A DNA stretch of 64,000 bases from Colwellia hornerae (GTDB lineage Bacteria; Pseudomonadota; Gammaproteobacteria; Enterobacterales; Alteromonadaceae): contig NZ_VOLR01000009.1 in the NCBI RefSeq assembly GCF_007954355.1, positions 62,001 to 126,000 on the forward strand, in the 5' to 3' direction. The notes beneath the pieces are model-generated. The model searched no databases, was not told the origin of the DNA, and saw only the letters and a list, made by a program, of their open reading frames with translations. Position numbers and translations under genes: made by a program. This document shows positions 35,649-44,197 of this stretch, piece by piece. Position 1 is the stretch's first letter. Every line of letters begins with the position of its first letter.

Positions 35649-37778
35649 TTGATGATTAGCCTTCAGTTCTTTAGCCCTATTCTGATAGAACAGACCGTTC
35701 AGCGGCTTGATGGATTGGTATATGATTTAAAAATAAAATTATTTTCCCCACAGTCTACCAATATAACTAATATTCAAATTGTCGATATTGATGAAACAAG
35801 CTTAGCTCAAATAGGTCGTATGCCATGGTCACGGGAAAAATTTACCACTTTAACAGAAAAACTAACTCAACAAGGTGCGCTCGTTATCGCCTTCGATATT
35901 CTTTATTCTGAACCACAAGAAATTCCAACGACTGAAATAGTCGGTGTTTTGCCACAACTTAGTGATAAAGACAAAGCACGATTAACCGAGCATTTTGATG
36001 ATGACGGTTTATTTGTTCAAGCAATGAAAAGTAATGATGTCGTCTTGGCAAATTTATTTCACCATCATAAAAACATTCAACGGGGTGGTTTTGTTAATAA
36101 TGTTATTGAACAAAGTGAAAATTTTCATGACACTAATATTATTTCTTTCACGGGTTATACCAATCCAATAACTCGTTTTTCAGCGGTTGCTGCCGGGCAA
36201 GGTTTTATGAATGCGATAACTGATTTTGATGGTATTGTTAGGCGTACCCCATTAGTTATTGAGTTCGAAAAAAAGCTCTACCCTTCTCTTGCGCTGGAAA
36301 CTTTTCGGGTTTACAGCTTAGTTGATGAAATTAAAATGCAGTGGTCTCAACAATTTAATAATGCGCATATTGAAGGGATAAAAGTGGGTAAACTCATCAT
36401 TCCTACTGATGATTCAGCGCAAATATTAATTCCCTACCAAGGGAAACGAAATCATTACCGCTATACTTCTGCTGCCGACTTACTTAATGGTAAAATTAAC
36501 GATAACCGTTTTCAACAAGCGGTGGTTTTTGTCGGCACTTCAGCCATTGGTTTAGCTGATTTACAGACTACGCCAGTCGGGGTTAATTATCCTGGTGTTG
36601 AAATACATGCGACGGTATTTGATGCATTAATGGCTCCGACTGCCTTACCTTATCGACCTGATTGGTGGCAAGGAGCGATATTTATTCATCTGTTATTGTT
36701 TGCGCTACTGTCTTTGCTTATTTACCCAAATAAAAGCGCATTATTTAGCTCGATATTCACCTTAGTGCTCATTATTAGCACTATAAGTGTTAATTTGTAT
36801 CTTTGGCAAAATTATCATATCGACTTACCAATCGTGGTGTTGTTATTGCAAGTTTTTGTTTTAGCCGTTTATTACATAGGTTATGGCTTTTTTAATGAAG
36901 CTAATCGGCGTAAAGTCATAAAGACTATGTTTGCTCAATACGTTCCAGATGCACATATCGATAAACTGTTATCTTCGGCAACCAATATAAATTTAGCCGG
37001 TGAACGTAAAGACCTTACCGTGATGTTTTGTGATATTAGAAACTTCACCGCAATATCAGAAAACATGTCTGCAAATGAACTTAAATATTGGCTTAATAGT
37101 ATTTTCTCGCCACTTACCGACGAAATACTAAAACATGATGGCACCATAGATAAATATGTCGGCGATATGATCATGGCATTTTGGGGCGCCCCTATTGACG
37201 ATGAACAGCATAGCCACAAAAGTATTAAGACCGCTTTTGCTATGTTGTCGGCCGTAGATAAATTAAATACTATTTTTAACCAGCAAGGTAAACCTAAGGT
37301 CTCTATTGGTATTGGCATAAATACCGGTGAAATGAACGTTGGCGATATGGGATCAGATTTTAGACGAAGCTATACGGTTATTGGTGATGCGGTCAATTTA
37401 GCATCACGGCTTGAAGCCTTAACCAAATTCTATTGTGTTAAAATATTGGTCAGTGAGTTTACTCAACAACAAGCCAACGCTGAGCATTATTTGCTAGTTG
37501 ATAAAGTAAATGTAGTTGGAAAGGAGCAGGCAATATTAATTTACACACCACTAGAGCATGGTTTAACTAGCAAAGATGGAGCGTTTCAGCACTTTAGTGC
37601 GGCTCAAGGACAGTACTTCAATAAACAGTTTGAATTGGCAGAGCAAACACTGCAATCAATCAACAGTGACTTTGCTTATTATGCGCTAGTCTCGATCTAT
37701 TTAAGCAGAATTAAAGCATTTAAATTAACTCCCCCCAGTGAAAACTGGAATGGGTGTTACCAGCATAGTCAAAAATGA
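35649..37778 (+). CDS. CHASE2-domain class III adenylate/guanylate cyclase
   Basis: 709 residues from the TTG at 35649, or 708 from ATG 35652. Order: a partial first TM, a periplasmic CHASE2 sensor (about 15-330), TM helices (about 335-420), and a class III cyclase domain (about 455-640). The metal-binding aspartates are Asp462 (FCDIRNFT) and Asp506 (YVGDMIMAFWGAP), so it is probably active; cAMP is the likely product. The frame is open 75 bp further upstream and encodes the missing half of the first TM, but without ATG/GTG/TTG (see findings). It is 114 bp after the lipoprotein gene and co-directional with it. Confidence 0.88.
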   Translation: MMISLQFFSPILIEQTVQRLDGLVYDLKIKLFSPQSTNITNIQIVDIDETSLAQIGRMPWSREKFTTLTEKLTQQGALVIAFDILYSEPQEIPTTEIVGVLPQLSDKDKARLTEHFDDDGLFVQAMKSNDVVLANLFHHHKNIQRGGFVNNVIEQSENFHDTNIISFTGYTNPITRFSAVAAGQGFMNAITDFDGIVRRTPLVIEFEKKLYPSLALETFRVYSLVDEIKMQWSQQFNNAHIEGIKVGKLIIPTDDSAQILIPYQGKRNHYRYTSAADLLNGKINDNRFQQAVVFVGTSAIGLADLQTTPVGVNYPGVEIHATVFDALMAPTALPYRPDWWQGAIFIHLLLFALLSLLIYPNKSALFSSIFTLVLIISTISVNLYLWQNYHIDLPIVVLLLQVFVLAVYYIGYGFFNEANRRKVIKTMFAQYVPDAHIDKLLSSATNINLAGERKDLTVMFCDIRNFTAISENMSANELKYWLNSIFSPLTDEILKHDGTIDKYVGDMIMAFWGAPIDDEQHSHKSIKTAFAMLSAVDKLNTIFNQQGKPKVSIGIGINTGEMNVGDMGSDFRRSYTVIGDAVNLASRLEALTKFYCVKILVSEFTQQQANAEHYLLVDKVNVVGKEQAILIYTPLEHGLTSKDGAFQHFSAAQGQYFNKQFELAEQTLQSINSDFAYYALVSIYLSRIKAFKLTPPSENWNGCYQHSQK

Positions 37779-37841
37779 TCGAGATAACGATTAGCCGTTA
37801 TTCTTTAAAAATGTGCTATCGCCACACAAAGTCACACAAAT

Positions 37842-37884
37842 AAGCCGAGTAAACTATGACGAATCAGAGTCGGTTACTCGGCTT
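37842..37884. terminator. Hairpin between cyclase and pgi
   Basis: An 11-bp perfect stem (AAGCCGAGTAA with 37874-37884) and a 21-nt loop containing a small inner GAC/GTC pairing. It lies between the convergent cyclase and pgi genes. U-tracts are weak. Confidence 0.6.
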
Positions 37885-37983
37885 GTAACTGTATTATTTA
37901 AATGTGGTATTTAACCGACAAGTCAATGGCCTAATAATATAAGAACTGACTAAAAGCTTATGCCCGTTATATTAAGCCTAGTC

Positions 37984-39636
37984 TCACGTCAAAGATTTAT
38001 TAGCATCTCGGTATTGAGCAAGGAGTAATTCTGTTGAACTGTCTGAACGTTCAGTGCTATTAGGTTGTCCAATGCGAGATAATATATCATCACCTAATAT
38101 TTTCCCAAGCTCGACACCCCATTGATCAAAAGAATTTAAGTTCCAAATAACGCCTTGCACAAAAACTTTATGTTCATATAAAGCAATCAGCGTCCCGAGT
38201 TGATAAGGCGTTAACCGGTCAAAGGTTAAAGTATTCGATGGACGATTCCCTGGCATTGCTTTATGTTTGGCAATCACCTTAGCTAAAGCTTCTTCCATAC
38301 CGGAAGCGACGAGTTCATCATAGGCTTGTTGATGCGTTTTGCCTTGCATCAACGTCTTACTTTGGGCGAAACAATTAGCCACCAGCATATCTTGATGACC
38401 GTTCATATTATGTTCAGCAACTAATGGCTGAATAAAATCAACCGGTACTACCGAAGTACCTTGATGTAATAACTGATGAAAAGCATGTTGACCGTTGGTG
38501 CCTTCTGCGCCCCAAATAACCGGACCTGTGGTACTACTGACTATTTCATTATTAAGCTGGCAGCTCTTACCATTAGACTCCATATCCATTTGTTGCACAT
38601 AGGCTGGGAAACCTCGTAAATAATGACTGTAGGGTAATAAAGCATGCGTTTGACAACCAAAAAAGTTATGGTTCCACACCCCTAGCATCCCCATTAATAC
38701 CGGTAAGTTTTGCTCAAACGGCGCTTCTTTAAAATGCTGGTCAAGATCGGCTGCACCTTTAAGTAACTCAGTAAACCCCTGATTACCAATTGCCATCGCA
38801 ATCGGCATACCAATAGCTGACCATAATGAATATCGCCCCCCAACCCAATCCCACATCGGAAAAACATTGTCGCCACTGATACCAAACGCTACCGCTTTAC
38901 TAACATTAGAAGAAATAGCAATGAAGTGTCGGTTTAACTGCTCAAAGGTAACACCATAATCATAAAACCATTGACGAGTAGACTCAGCATTAGTGAGGGT
39001 TTCCTGAGTATTAAAAGACTTTGAAGCGATCAATACCAAGGTTGTCTCTGGGTTTAAATTAGTTAAGACGTCATGTAGGTGATTACCATCGATATTAGCA
39101 ACAAAATGCTGTTTAGGACCCCCCTGAACATAAGGTTTTAATGAGGTGGTCACTATTTTAGGCCCTAAAAAAGAGCCGCCAATACCTAGATTTAAAACAT
39201 CAGTAATACATTTGCCACTATAACCCAGCCACTGTTGGTCACGGACTTGATTAACGACAGCTTCTACCTTAAGACGCACTGCTTTGATTTGAGGCATGAT
39301 ATCAACACCATCAACAAGTACCGGCTTGCTATCTTGTTGTCTCAAAGCTGTGTGAAGTACCGATCTGTTCTCGGTATTATTAATCGGCGCACCGGCGAAC
39401 ATCGCATCTCGTTTTTCGGCTAATTGCGCTGATTGAGCTAAGTCCATTAATAAAGTACGCGTTTTTGCGGTAATGCGATTTTTTGAGTAATCGAGGTTTA
39501 AGCCACAAGCACTTAAGGATAGGCTTTCTGCTCGTTTTGGATCACTGGCAAACAAATCACGTAAATGACTACTTTCTACCTCAACTGAGTGTTGTTGAAG
39601 TTCTCGCCACTTATCGTTAAACGTATCCATTAACAT
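37984..39636 (-). CDS. pgi: Glucose-6-phosphate isomerase
   Basis: 550 residues, as in E. coli. It interconverts glucose-6- and fructose-6-phosphate. Family signatures are intact: LNLGIGGSFLGP, VLIASKSFNTQETLTNA, the catalytic Glu region MDMESNGKS, and the C-terminal NSFDQWGVELGK. It is the last gene of nupC-tal-pgi. Its initiation region is tandemly duplicated, creating a second ribosome site and ATG 41 bp upstream in another frame (see the repeat at 39614-39695). Confidence 0.97.
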   Translation of the reverse strand: MLMDTFNDKWRELQQHSVEVESSHLRDLFASDPKRAESLSLSACGLNLDYSKNRITAKTRTLLMDLAQSAQLAEKRDAMFAGAPINNTENRSVLHTALRQQDSKPVLVDGVDIMPQIKAVRLKVEAVVNQVRDQQWLGYSGKCITDVLNLGIGGSFLGPKIVTTSLKPYVQGGPKQHFVANIDGNHLHDVLTNLNPETTLVLIASKSFNTQETLTNAESTRQWFYDYGVTFEQLNRHFIAISSNVSKAVAFGISGDNVFPMWDWVGGRYSLWSAIGMPIAMAIGNQGFTELLKGAADLDQHFKEAPFEQNLPVLMGMLGVWNHNFFGCQTHALLPYSHYLRGFPAYVQQMDMESNGKSCQLNNEIVSSTTGPVIWGAEGTNGQHAFHQLLHQGTSVVPVDFIQPLVAEHNMNGHQDMLVANCFAQSKTLMQGKTHQQAYDELVASGMEEALAKVIAKHKAMPGNRPSNTLTFDRLTPYQLGTLIALYEHKVFVQGVIWNLNSFDQWGVELGKILGDDILSRIGQPNSTERSDSSTELLLAQYRDANKSLT

Positions 39637-39695
39637 GAGTGATTTCCTAAAGTGTCGTTAAAAGTATCCATTAACATGAACGGTTTCCTAAAGTT
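39614..39695. repeat. 41-bp tandem duplication of the pgi ribosome site and start
   Basis: Copy 1 (39614-39654) and copy 2 (39655-39695) are identical at 36 of 41 positions. Each carries, on the minus strand, TTTAGGAAA, an ATG 8-9 bp later and the codons for MLMDTFN. Because 41 is not a multiple of three, the upstream copy opens a 15-codon frame (39677 to the TAA at 39630-39632) that ends inside the true pgi start. Confidence 0.92.
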
Positions 39696-39698
39696 ATC

Positions 39699-40670
39699 TT
39701 AAAATAATTGGCTGAGTTGTACTTCGAGCTTGCACTGGTCAATGGCAAAGTTACGAATACCTTCTGCTAGTTTCTCTGTTGCCATAGCATCTTGGTTCAT
39801 TTCCCAGCGAAATTGAGCTTGTGTTAATGCTGCGGGTTTATCTTGGATACGAGTTGCGGGCATTAATTGCTGTGTTATCCGTTGATAATTTTCTGATAAT
39901 TCACTCATTAATGGTGGACTAATCGTTAATCTATCGCAGCCTGCAAGCGCGATAACTTCATCGATATTACGAAAGCTAGCGCCCATTACCACAGTGTTGT
40001 AATCATGCTGTTTATAATAATCAAAAATTTCTGTCACTGAAATCACCCCAGGATCTTCGCTGGCTAAATAGCTATCACGACCAGTATCTTTTTTATGCCA
40101 ATCAAGAATTCGGCCAACAAAAGGTGAAATTAAATACACTTGTGCTTCGGCGCAGGCTTTTGCTTGAGCGAAGCTAAATAACAAGGTTAGGTTACATTGA
40201 ATACCCTCTTGCTCAAGTTGTTTAGCGGCTTGAATACCTTCCCAAGTTGACGCCATTTTTATTAAAATACGCTCTTTGCCAACACCAGCTTCTTGATACA
40301 TAGCGATAAGTTGACGGGCTTTAACAATACTGGCCTCTTTGTCAAAGGATAAACGTGCATCTACTTCGGTTGAAATACGACCCGGTACAATCGCTAGAAT
40401 TTCTAAGCCGATTAACACCGATAACTTATCAGCGGCAAGACTGACTTCAATGGCTCTGTTGTCGGTCCGACTTTTTGCCCAATTAACCGCCTCTGTTAAC
40501 AGGTTTTGATAGGCGGGGATAGCGGCCGCTTTTAATAATAATGAAGGATTAGTGGTCGCATCCATCGGTGAAAATTTTGCGATGGCTTCAATATCGCCGG
40601 TATCAGCAACGACCGTTGTCATGGTTTTTAATTGTTCAAGTTGAGAAAATTGAGATAATTGTGCTTGCAT
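39699..40670 (-). CDS. tal: Transaldolase
   Basis: 323 residues, TalB class (E. coli 317). It moves a dihydroxyacetone unit between sedoheptulose-7-phosphate and glyceraldehyde-3-phosphate. Signatures [14 protein letters not shown] near the N-terminus and the Schiff-base Lys in [11 protein letters not shown] are present. It lies 52 bp after nupC and 62 bp before pgi, so pentose from imported nucleosides can be fed to fructose-6-phosphate by one operon. Confidence 0.96.
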   Translation of the reverse strand: MQAQLSQFSQLEQLKTMTTVVADTGDIEAIAKFSPMDATTNPSLLLKAAAIPAYQNLLTEAVNWAKSRTDNRAIEVSLAADKLSVLIGLEILAIVPGRISTEVDARLSFDKEASIVKARQLIAMYQEAGVGKERILIKMASTWEGIQAAKQLEQEGIQCNLTLLFSFAQAKACAEAQVYLISPFVGRILDWHKKDTGRDSYLASEDPGVISVTEIFDYYKQHDYNTVVMGASFRNIDEVIALAGCDRLTISPPLMSELSENYQRITQQLMPATRIQDKPAALTQAQFRWEMNQDAMATEKLAEGIRNFAIDQCKLEVQLSQLF

Positions 40671-40722
40671 AATAATTCCTATTAAAAGTGTCTGGTTATT
40701 CGTATAAATTAATAGCGGTAAA

Positions 40723-41943
40723 TTAGATAAAAATTCCCGCGATAGTTGCGCTCATCAGGTTAGCCATTGCCCCAGCTAAAACCGCTTTCATGCCGAGCTT
40801 AGCAATGTCAGGTCGACGAGACGGTGCCATGTTACCCATGCCACCTAATAAAATAGCGACTGAAGAGAGGTTGGCAAAGCCACAAAGTGCAAAGGTAATA
40901 ATGGCTTGGGTTCTGACGCTTAATTGGTCAGCAACGGTAATAAAATCTAGATAAGCAACGAATTCATTGATAATAATTTTTTGCCCAAGAAAGCTCCCAG
41001 CCATGTTTGCTTCATGCCAAGGAATACCAATAAGGTAAGCGACAGGTTGAAAAACATAACCTAAAATCAATTGTAAGCTTAGGTTTTGTAAGCCAAACCA
41101 TTCTCCAAACCCACCTAACAAACCATTTACCATAGCCAATAGAGCAACAAAGGCTAGTAACATAGCACCGACATTTAGGGCAAGCATCATGCCATTAGAT
41201 GCGCCTGTTGCCGCAGCATCAATAACATTAACGGCCTCTTTCGCATCACTTTTCATATCATCTAAATTATCATTTGGCTGTTCGGTTTCAGGCACTAACA
41301 TTTTTGCCATCAGTAAACCGCCAGGTGCTGCCATAAAGCTCGCTGCGATAAGATATTTTAAATCAATACCAATACCAGCGTAGCCTGCGACTACAGAGCC
41401 TGCCACCGAAGCTAGGCCACCAACCATTACCGCAAAAAGTTCAGAGCGGGTCATCTTAGGAAGAAAAGGTTTAATGACTAACGGCGCTTCTGTTTGACCA
41501 ACAAAAATATTTGCAGTCGCTGACATAGACTCTGCTTGACTGGTTTTAAGCAGTTTTTGTAACCCACCACCAATAAATTTAATCACTAACTCCATGACAC
41601 CAATATAATAAAGTACGGCAATCAATGCGGAGAAAAATACGATGACGGGTAAGACATGGAAAGCAAACATAAAGCCTAAGCTTTTTTCACCAATTTGTTC
41701 ACCAAATATAAAGCTAATACCGTCATTGGCATAGCCAATAACGCTAGATACACCGCTAGCAACACTGAGTAAGATGTCTTTACCTGCGGGGATATACAAT
41801 ACAAAAGCACCCAGTGATATTTGTAACACTAGTGCGCCAATAATCGTCCGCCAATTAATGTTCTTTCTATCTGACGAGGCGAAATAGGCAATAGCTAACA
41901 GGACAAAAATCCCCAAGATGCTGCGTAATATATTTGTATCCAT
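40723..41943 (-). CDS. nupC: Concentrative nucleoside transporter (CNT family)
   Basis: 406 residues with about ten membrane segments. The CNT core is clear: [20 protein letters not shown] (first nucleoside-binding hairpin), [14 protein letters not shown], and [19 protein letters not shown] (second hairpin). It imports nucleosides with a cation (H+ or Na+). Co-transcription with tal and pgi and the presence of add, deoA and deoB nearby support nucleoside catabolism. A 30-bp palindrome lies about 100 bp upstream of its start. Confidence 0.94.
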   Translation of the reverse strand: MDTNILRSILGIFVLLAIAYFASSDRKNINWRTIIGALVLQISLGAFVLYIPAGKDILLSVASGVSSVIGYANDGISFIFGEQIGEKSLGFMFAFHVLPVIVFFSALIAVLYYIGVMELVIKFIGGGLQKLLKTSQAESMSATANIFVGQTEAPLVIKPFLPKMTRSELFAVMVGGLASVAGSVVAGYAGIGIDLKYLIAASFMAAPGGLLMAKMLVPETEQPNDNLDDMKSDAKEAVNVIDAAATGASNGMMLALNVGAMLLAFVALLAMVNGLLGGFGEWFGLQNLSLQLILGYVFQPVAYLIGIPWHEANMAGSFLGQKIIINEFVAYLDFITVADQLSVRTQAIITFALCGFANLSSVAILLGGMGNMAPSRRPDIAKLGMKAVLAGAMANLMSATIAGIFI

Positions 41944-42040
41944 GTTATTCCCTGTTGTTTTTAATATTTCTTATTATTTTTATCACGGCGGAGACTAAGA
42001 CCAAATACAACATATTTTATTTATTTTTGAGTATTGATTT

Positions 42041-42070
42041 TAAAAACCTGACTATATAGTCAGGTTTTTA
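42041..42070. promoter_or_regulatory. Perfect 30-bp palindrome upstream of nupC
   Basis: A 15+15-bp perfect inverted repeat whose centre is TGACTATATAGTCA (42049-42062), matching the TGAC-N6-GTCA form seen at deoA and add. The A5/T5 flanks would also make it a bidirectional terminator for the lipoprotein gene further upstream. Both roles are possible. Confidence 0.5.
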
Positions 42071-42200
42071 ATCTAAACTAAGATACTACTGAGGTCAATA
42101 GGATATTATCGAATAAAATATTAATCGCCCAAAGAGCTAGGATAAAATGATCAACGAGGGAGACCATCCACAGTGGAAATATTTATTATAAAATATGATG

Positions 42201-42237
42201 TTGCTCAACTAAGCGATTTAATCACTTAGTTGAGCAA
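42201..42237 (-). terminator. 13-bp hairpin downstream of the lipoprotein gene
   Basis: A perfect 13-bp stem (TTGCTCAACTAAG with 42225-42237) and 11-nt loop, 91 bp past the stop of the gene at 42328. The U-tract is poor. The rest of 41944-42327 holds only the 30-bp palindrome and the nupC promoter region. Confidence 0.6.
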
Positions 42238-42327
42238 ATATTCTAGGCTTTACCTTGGGGTAAGTAAGTCGATTAGATGTTAATTATCTTCCAATAAATA
42301 GCGATGATTACAAGCGTAACGTGAGAG

Positions 42328-42996
42328 CTAAATTAATTGCTTGATAATTGTTAACAAAGTGTCTGCAGCACTGCCTTTATTCACTAATACTGGTTCGGTG
42401 TTATCGATTTTCAAGGTATTATTACTGACATCAAAAACATAAACTCCTTGGTGAGATTTTTGATTCTTTTCTATCGACTGTATTCTTACCACTGCCTTGT
42501 ATTTACTACCAATATGGCTTGAAGAATGCTGTTTAATAAAATACTCATTGACATTATCCGCAGCGACATATTCAAAAACACCACCGGTTATATCTTCACC
42601 AGTACCGGGCTTCCACTCCATCTGCCAACCACTTTTTTGCATACAAGTGGAAAATATTGTTTCTCGTGCTTTTTTCGCCAACGATACTGCAGTATAGTCA
42701 CACTTCAAAGCGGGAGAAGAATAGCACATCCCAAGTCTAGCTCCAGTCAGCCCAGAGCATTCATTTTTAGCCGGTAAGTAACAATCTGGCTCGGGAATAG
42801 CGAGCTTGTTTTCTTCGACCTGACAACTGCCCTTATTTTTCGCAAACTCTGTTTCAAAGTGACTGCTGGAAAGGTTCGATAGTGACGTGTTGTTCCAGTA
42901 GTACTCGCCAAGTTGACCAAAGTTATATTGTTTGGGCGTTTTTGCACAACTTGCAACAACGAATAGACTCATGAGTATTATCAAGGTTTTTTTCAA
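42328..42996 (-). CDS. Hypothetical lipoprotein
   Basis: About 222 residues from TTG 42996, preferred because AAGGAA lies upstream and translation gives a clean signal (KKTLIILMSLFVVASC; lipobox VASC). An in-frame ATG at 43020 has an identical ribosome site because the segment is duplicated. The mature protein is Cys-rich (about nine Cys between residues 60 and 130), has a WQMEWKPGTGED segment, and no recognised domain. It lies 11-35 bp after the add stop and may be co-transcribed with it. Confidence 0.7.
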   Translation of the reverse strand: MKKTLIILMSLFVVASCAKTPKQYNFGQLGEYYWNNTSLSNLSSSHFETEFAKNKGSCQVEENKLAIPEPDCYLPAKNECSGLTGARLGMCYSSPALKCDYTAVSLAKKARETIFSTCMQKSGWQMEWKPGTGEDITGGVFEYVAADNVNEYFIKQHSSSHIGSKYKAVVRIQSIEKNQKSHQGVYVFDVSNNTLKIDNTEPVLVNKGSAADTLLTIIKQLI

Positions 42997-42997
42997 C

Positions 42998-43031
42998 GTA
43001 ATTCCTTCCGTTATTTTCATTGTAATTCCTT
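42998..43031. repeat. 24-bp-period duplication of a ribosome site
   Basis: GTAATTCCTT occurs at 42998-43007 and 43022-43031. On the minus strand each reads AAGGAATTAC, followed 2-3 bp later by a TTG or ATG start in the same frame. Confidence 0.7.
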
Positions 43032-44029
43032 TACTTTTTTAAAGTAGCTTGCTTTAAAGTTAATTTTTCACTATCAGATAAAAAGGCCATCTTAAGAGCA
43101 TTTTCCTGTAATATTCGACACTGCGCGTTACTAAGACCCGCTTCAAGTGCAGCGTGTTGATATTCATAGTTAATGTCACATCCCTGCACGGCAGGATCAT
43201 CACTGTTTAAGCAAACAAGCAGACCTTTATCAAGAAAAGTCGTAACGGGGTGCTGACTAAGATTTTTCACTGTCCCTGTTTGATAGTTTGACGTTAGACA
43301 TGATTCAATCGCAATATTATGTTGGTACATATAATCCATTAATTTTTCATCACCCACCGCATGAGTACCATGACCAATTCGGCTTGCATGCAGTTCATTT
43401 ATCGCTTGATAAATACTCGAGGCTCCATCGGCTTCACCAGCGTGAATAGTCACCTGTAAGCCGGCTTTATCTACTAAAGCGAAGTGCTCAACAAATAACG
43501 TGCCGGGCTTACCTAACTCATCACCCGCTAAATCTACCGCAATTAGCTGATTTTTATGGGCAAGTAAGGCATGTAACTCTTCAAAGCAAGCATTAACGCC
43601 AAAAGTACGACTTAAAATACCTATCAGGTTAATTTGAACAGCAAAATCTTTTTGCGCCAATTTAACGCCGTCTACCACCGCAGCAACCACATCGGTAACA
43701 TTGAGCTTATGCGCCATTGCCATATAATAAGGAGAGAATCTTAACTCAGCATAATCAAGCCCTTGCAAAAAAGCATCTTCAACGTTTTCATAAGCGATAC
43801 GCTTACAGGCCTCTAGATTAACTAACACGCTCACGCCATAATCAAGTTTTTGTAAAAAAGACACTAAGTTGCTTTCTTTACCTTGAATTTGCACATGCTG
43901 CAGTAAATCAGCCAAGTTGTCTGCAGGTAATTCGATACCATGTTGTTGACCTAATTCCAGAATCGTTTGGGCTCTGATATTGCCATCTAAATGGCGGTGT
44001 AAATCAATAAAGGGAATATCTCTAAACAT
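43031..44029 (-). CDS. add: Adenosine deaminase
   Basis: About 332 residues from ATG 44029 (AAGGAA upstream); an ATG at 44047 would overlap that ribosome site. It converts adenosine and deoxyadenosine to inosine forms. Zinc and catalytic motifs: [18 protein letters not shown] (catalytic Glu), IGHGTHAV, and LNSDDPAV (Asp pair). It is divergent from the secreted phosphatase gene at 44198 across about 170 bp that carries a candidate nucleoside operator. Confidence 0.95.
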   Translation of the reverse strand: MFRDIPFIDLHRHLDGNIRAQTILELGQQHGIELPADNLADLLQHVQIQGKESNLVSFLQKLDYGVSVLVNLEACKRIAYENVEDAFLQGLDYAELRFSPYYMAMAHKLNVTDVVAAVVDGVKLAQKDFAVQINLIGILSRTFGVNACFEELHALLAHKNQLIAVDLAGDELGKPGTLFVEHFALVDKAGLQVTIHAGEADGASSIYQAINELHASRIGHGTHAVGDEKLMDYMYQHNIAIESCLTSNYQTGTVKNLSQHPVTTFLDKGLLVCLNSDDPAVQGCDINYEYQHAALEAGLSNAQCRILQENALKMAFLSDSEKLTLKQATLKK

Positions 44030-44080
44030 TCTACTATTCCTTAACATTTTATCTGTTTATAATCATGGGCAAAGAATACT

Positions 44081-44094
44081 TGACCATATGGTTA
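44081..44094. promoter_or_regulatory. Candidate nucleoside operator between add and phosphatase fusion
   Basis: TGACCATATGGTTA differs from TGAC-N6-GTCA at one base. On the plus strand it overlaps a -35-like TTGACC (44080-44085) followed 17 bp later by TACATT; on the minus strand it sits about 17 bp upstream of TTATAA. It could therefore control both divergent genes. Confidence 0.5.
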
Positions 44095-44197
44095 ATTTAT
44101 TTTACATTCTAAACATAACCTGACACAAGTGACAAGTTATGTTTGATTGATGACTTATTCACCTATTAATATAAGCACATGAAATTGTGATAAATAT

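Noticed and set aside
44121-44140. PhoB-box-like repeats (TGACA twice) upstream of the phosphatase fusion
   Set aside because: The repeats are 9 bp apart, not 11, and differ from the PhoB consensus.
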